Below are positions 60,622 through 64,000 of a stretch of 64,000 nucleotides of DNA, one piece after another. Source of the DNA: Clostridia bacterium (GTDB taxonomy: Bacteria; Bacillota; Clostridia; Oscillospirales; RGIG5299); contig JAFVQJ010000012.1 in assembly GCA_017504945.1 (NCBI GenBank), positions 37,778 through 101,777 on the forward strand, in the 5' to 3' direction. The position numbers were made by a program, and so were the translations under genes. Below the pieces are notes generated by a model, which made no database searches, was not told the DNA's origin, and saw only the letters and a list, made by a program, of their open reading frames with translations. The first letter of the stretch is position 1, and the number at the start of each line of letters is the position of its first letter.

Positions 60622-62307
60622 TTATGAATCTTTTACCGAATCCCACCAAGCGTTTACTTCGGCCGTTATCTCGGTTCCGCCATTCTCATACCAGCTGTCG
60701 ATAAGAACGTCGTAATACTCGACGGGATTTTCACCCATTATAATAGATGCGATTCCGAGAACCACGCTGGCATCTATATCCGAAAGATGCATATCCATAG
60801 CCGGAGTGTTGGATACTGCAAATTTATTCTTTACGTAGTTGGTGCTGTCAAGATTTTCGTAGTAACTACTGTATACTCCGTTTTCTTTATAAAGCTCGTA
60901 GGTCCAGTAGTTTTTATTATTGAAGCCGTTTTCCTTAGCATCCCAGTATGCATCGAACGCCACAAGCTCCGAAGCACTCAAGCCCTCGCTGTCTCTTTCC
61001 TGAATCTTACCGAGCGTTTCGATCAGACCGTCAACATCGGTCTTTGCGCTCGTTCTTATGGGTGAGAACTGCATTGGCGGCCATCCCTCAACGTCTTCTC
61101 CGAGTTCGTTCTGAAAAACGCTGTTAACGTGATACCATGCATTTTCGTCGTCGGTGTAAAGCTCCATTATGAGATTATACACCTTTACAACGGCCTCCGG
61201 ATATTTACAATTGCTTCCTACCGCATAATACATAAAGCAGTTACTTGCGGTGGCTATCTCTACCTCGTAGCCGTCTGCCGCAAAGAGAGGAATTGCGGTC
61301 ATACGCGCATCCGGCGTTCTTCTTATCGTTTCGTTTGCCAGATTGAGACTTGTGCTGCCGAACATCATTCCGGCCTTACTCATCATAACCTCACGCGCTG
61401 CAATGCCTAAAGAGCCAATATTGGTAAAAGAGTTATCCTCCGCGCTGTTGAGAAGCCCTTCGCTGTACCAATCCTGCAATTGAGCTATAGCGTCTTTCAT
61501 CGGATCGGTTTCGGTCAGTCCGTAGCAAAGCTCGCCGTTTTCGTCTTCGTCCCAATAAAAAGGAGTTACGCCGTACATATTAAAGAAGGACGCGCCCGAC
61601 AGATAGTCGGTGGGCAAAACAAGTCCGTAGGTTGAATCGTTCATATTTTTAAAGGCGCGCATTACCTCGGTCATCTCGTCTATTGAGGTAGGAATCGTTT
61701 TACCGACATTTTCAAGCCAGTCGGTGCGGATAAAGAGCCACGCTGCCGTTGAAGAACGGGAATCCTGTGTCCAAGGAAGCATTTTTATCTTTCCGTCAAA
61801 GGTTCCGGCGTAGAATATCTCCTCACCCGCCTCGTTCCAGGCATCATAGACGTCGTCGGAGAATTTAACGTCCGCCGTACCCCTGACATAAGACGTCATG
61901 TCAGTCAGGAGCCCGTTCTGTTCGGCAATTTTAAGCATCGGAAGCGCCCAATAAGCGTCTGCAAGATTTGCAAGATCGGCAAGTCTTCCCGCATATATAT
62001 CAGCGTTGAGCTTTTCAAGATATGCGCCGATATCGTTCACCTCCGTTGCGAGCCTGAAGGAAATACCGAGTTCCTCCTTGATAAGATCACAAACGGGATT
62101 TTTTACAAGGTTCCATCGTTTTCCTTCAAATGTATCCTGATATAGTGCATAATAAAGAGTGGAGAGTGTGAGTTCTATGTTGGGATAGTAGCCTTCTTCT
62201 CTGTTTGGCTGTATTCCCGGATCTCCACCGCCGCCGCAAGCGGCAAATATCGAGAGGCTTCCGAGAAGAAGAACTATGCTGAGAATAATACAGATCGTTT
62301 TTTTCAT
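60622..62307 (-). CDS. Extracellular solute-binding lipoprotein (ABC type), orphan
   Basis: A 561-residue lipoprotein with lipobox FAAC (Cys ~24) followed by GGGG. The mature part has the layout of large family-1-like ABC binding proteins (LipO/YtcQ type): AGRLADLANLADAYWALPMLKIAEQNGLLTDM, WLFIRTDWLENVGKTIPTSIDEMTEVMRAFKN, AAREVMMSKAGMMFG. These bind oligosaccharides, but substrate is unknown. No permease or ATPase lies nearby, so it works with components encoded elsewhere or in another role. AAAGGAG precedes the start. Confidence 0.85.
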   Translation of the reverse strand: MKKTICIILSIVLLLGSLSIFAACGGGGDPGIQPNREEGYYPNIELTLSTLYYALYQDTFEGKRWNLVKNPVCDLIKEELGISFRLATEVNDIGAYLEKLNADIYAGRLADLANLADAYWALPMLKIAEQNGLLTDMTSYVRGTADVKFSDDVYDAWNEAGEEIFYAGTFDGKIKMLPWTQDSRSSTAAWLFIRTDWLENVGKTIPTSIDEMTEVMRAFKNMNDSTYGLVLPTDYLSGASFFNMYGVTPFYWDEDENGELCYGLTETDPMKDAIAQLQDWYSEGLLNSAEDNSFTNIGSLGIAAREVMMSKAGMMFGSTSLNLANETIRRTPDARMTAIPLFAADGYEVEIATASNCFMYYAVGSNCKYPEAVVKVYNLIMELYTDDENAWYHVNSVFQNELGEDVEGWPPMQFSPIRTSAKTDVDGLIETLGKIQERDSEGLSASELVAFDAYWDAKENGFNNKNYWTYELYKENGVYSSYYENLDSTNYVKNKFAVSNTPAMDMHLSDIDASVVLGIASIIMGENPVEYYDVLIDSWYENGGTEITAEVNAWWDSVKDS

Positions 62308-62423
62308 ACCGTGTCTCCTTTTTGTGAATTTCTACATCTATTGTAGCATCTTTGATTCTCTAAAAATAGTATATTCCAATTATTTTTATGTAAAATACAG
62401 TCATTTTTGCATTTTTTTGCAAA

Positions 62424-62460
62424 TAAAAAATACCCGCCGTTTTTAAAACGACGGGTATTG
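62424..62460 (-). terminator. Terminator of hppA
   Basis: AATACCCGTCGTTTT pairs with AAAACGGCGGGTATT with one mismatch; on the minus strand TTTTTTATTTG follows. Confidence 0.88.
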
Positions 62461-62464
62461 TTAA

Positions 62465-62516
62465 TTTATATCTATTACATTATAGAGAAGTTTATATCTA
62501 TTACATTATAGAGAAG
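62465..62516 (-). repeat. 26-base perfect tandem duplication spanning the hppA stop codon
   Basis: Unit TTTATATCTATTACATTATA + GAGAAG occurs twice in direct tandem (62465-62490 and 62491-62516). The upstream copy contains the last codons and stop of hppA; the other lies outside the gene. Confidence 0.92.
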
Positions 62517-64000
62517 TTTACGATTATCTGTGCGAAGATGATGGAAACTATCGAGAGGAATTTGATGAGTATGTTGAGGGCGGGGCCTGCGGTATCCTTG
62601 AAGGGATCGCCTACCGTGTCGCCCACGACGGCTGCCTTATGGCAATCGCTGCCCTTGCCGCCGAAGTTGCCTGCCTCAATATGCTTCTTCGCGTTATCCC
62701 ACGCGCCGCCGGAGTTTGACATAAATACGGCGAGGAGGAAGCCTGTTACCATCGAGCCTGCGAGCATACCCATAATGCCGTTTACGCCGAGGATAAGACC
62801 TGTTACGATGGGTACCAAGAGGGCGATTATTGCGGGAGCTATCATTTTATTGAGAGCGGATTTGGTGCAAAGGTCAACGCAGGACTTATAGTCGGGCTCT
62901 GCCTTGCCTTCCATTATTCCGACGATCTCTCTGAACTGACGGCGAACCTCTATAACTACGCTCTGTGCCGCCTTGCCGACTGCTTCCATAGTGAGCGCGG
63001 CAAAGAGGAAGGTTACCATACCGCCGATGAAGAGACCGATAAGTATTGCAGGGTTGGTTATCTCGAGGTTGAAGGGGTCTGCCATACCGTTTGCGGCTAC
63101 GTAGCTGTCAACGGTGGTTTTGAAGGATACGATAAGTGCGAGTGAGGTGAGTGCCGCAGAGCCTATTGCAAAGCCCTTACCTGTTGCGGCGGTGGTGTTG
63201 CCGAGGCTGTCGAGCGCGTCGGTACGTTTTCTTACGATGGGGTCCATCTTGCTCATCTCTGCGATGCCGCCTGCGTTATCGGCTACGGGGCCGTAGGCGT
63301 CGGTCGCGAGGGTGATGCCGAGAGTTGAGAGCATTCCGACTGCGGCGATAGCTACGCCGAAAAGTCCCTTAGCGGGATCTGCGATGGTGCCGCCTGCGAG
63401 GAAGAAGGAGCCGAGCACCGCTGCCGCTACTATGATAACGGGTGCAACGGTGGACTTAAGTCCGAGTGAAAGGCCGCCTATCATTATGGTTGCGGTACCC
63501 GTTTCGGAGGTTGCCGCAAGCTTTTTGGTGGGTTTATATTCGTCGGAGGTGAAGTACTCGGTGAAGAAGCCGATAAGAACGCCTGCGAGAAGTCCGCAAA
63601 GTACTGCGAAGTAAACGCCGAGGTATTCCTTGCCGAGAATGAACCATACTATCGGGAATACGAAAACGGCAACGAGCACGGCGGCAAGGTTGGTGCCGGT
63701 GCGAAGTGCTTTAAGAAGAGCTGCCTGAGTTGCGTTTTCCTTGGTTCTTACGAAGAAGCCGCCGATGATGGAGGCGATGATGCCGACACCTGCGATGAGA
63801 AGCGGAACGAGAAGCTGCTCGCCCTTGGTAAGTCCTGCGGCAGCCATAAGGGCTACTGCAGATACGATGGAGCCGACGTAGGACTCGTAAAGGTCGGCGC
63901 CCATGCCGCAAACGTCACCGACGTTGTCGCCGACGTTATCTGCGATAACTGCGGGGTTTCTGGGGTCGTCTTCGGGAATACCTGCTTCAACTTTACCAAC
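62501..64000 (-). CDS. hppA: Membrane-bound K+-dependent pyrophosphatase (HppA), 5' end cut by window edge
   Basis: The frame is open from base 64000 down to the stop at 62501, giving 499 visible C-terminal residues. The first residues VGKVEAGIPEDDPRNP and IADNVGDNVGDVCGMGADLYESY are the catalytic core shared by all membrane PPases, which use PPi hydrolysis to pump H+ or Na+. GNTTAATGKGFAIGS has Ala where K+-independent enzymes have Lys, placing it in the K+-dependent group; whether it pumps Na+ or H+ cannot be told from what is visible. The true start lies beyond the window, so an internal Met at 63904 is not the start. About sixteen hydrophobic segments are expected in the full protein. Confidence 0.96.
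   Translation of the reverse strand, partial: VGKVEAGIPEDDPRNPAVIADNVGDNVGDVCGMGADLYESYVGSIVSAVALMAAAGLTKGEQLLVPLLIAGVGIIASIIGGFFVRTKENATQAALLKALRTGTNLAAVLVAVFVFPIVWFILGKEYLGVYFAVLCGLLAGVLIGFFTEYFTSDEYKPTKKLAATSETGTATIMIGGLSLGLKSTVAPVIIVAAAVLGSFFLAGGTIADPAKGLFGVAIAAVGMLSTLGITLATDAYGPVADNAGGIAEMSKMDPIVRKRTDALDSLGNTTAATGKGFAIGSAALTSLALIVSFKTTVDSYVAANGMADPFNLEITNPAILIGLFIGGMVTFLFAALTMEAVGKAAQSVVIEVRRQFREIVGIMEGKAEPDYKSCVDLCTKSALNKMIAPAIIALLVPIVTGLILGVNGIMGMLAGSMVTGFLLAVFMSNSGGAWDNAKKHIEAGNFGGKGSDCHKAAVVGDTVGDPFKDTAGPALNILIKFLSIVSIIFAQIIVNFSIM

Overview
The window looks like a chromosomal segment of an uncultured Clostridia-type member of the Bacillota, probably gut-associated. The evidence is the gene content and order: hprK-murB-rapZ-whiA, a CtsR-controlled mcsA-clpC operon, many purine-rich Shine-Dalgarno sites, sigma-A promoters with 16-18 bp spacers, FMN, preQ1-I and Mn2+ riboswitches, and lipoprotein signal peptides. 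The order-level placement is inference. I found no phage, plasmid, CRISPR, rRNA or tRNA signatures.

Layout. 1-8276 (minus): one tight operon from a single promoter, pyrC-pyrF-pyrK-pyrD-1-phosphofructokinase-hprK-murB-rapZ-whiA (whiA is cut by the window edge). 8352-10718: maf and a B12-binding radical SAM gene, divergent from back-to-back promoters. 10716-12470: a Na/Pi cotransporter. 12611-15157 (plus): preQ1-I riboswitch-queT-galU-secreted protein. 15386-21529 (minus): two consecutive yybP-ykoY (Mn2+) riboswitch units. The upstream one drives a second Na/Pi cotransporter plus a NhaD/ArsB-type permease, and the downstream one drives a PacL-type P-type ATPase. 21537-25660: a DUF368/PopT flippase diverging from a large cytoplasmic glycoside hydrolase. 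25736-29340: the heat-shock operon ctsR-mcsA-clpC with two CtsR operators and no mcsB. 29402-30080: an HD-domain hydrolase of foreign-looking composition.

30146-38801 (minus): a Cthe_2159-type lipoprotein, a CotH-ACT-UPF0210-lipoprotein operon, an MFS carrier, and a beta-propeller protein with pyrE. 38811-40768: HIRAN protein, deoxyinosine glycosylase, and FMN riboswitch-ribU. 40764-48813 (minus): rlmB, a degenerate P-type ATPase-like protein, lon, and a two-component system. 48924-52374: Gfo/Idh oxidoreductase, ECF S-component with a DUF4430 protein, AEC carrier, and VanW. 53279-55166: an AT-richer propeller-like gene lying between two inverted copies of a ~300 bp dispersed repeat; a third, shortened copy lies at 15166-15340. 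55168-58674 (minus): DD-carboxypeptidase, acyl-CoA ligase and YbaK. 58707-64000: uvrC, apparently leaderless, an orphan solute-binding lipoprotein, and a K+-dependent membrane pyrophosphatase cut by the window edge.

The best candidates for something undescribed are (1) the dispersed repeat, whose long hairpin keeps its pairing while its stem sequence changes, and which brackets a compositionally distinct gene; (2) the pseudo-P-type ATPase with a ~275-residue acidic head, encoded between rlmB and lon; and (3) the Mn2+-riboswitch control of a Na/Pi cotransporter unit. All starts, promoters and terminators were read by eye and no search was run.
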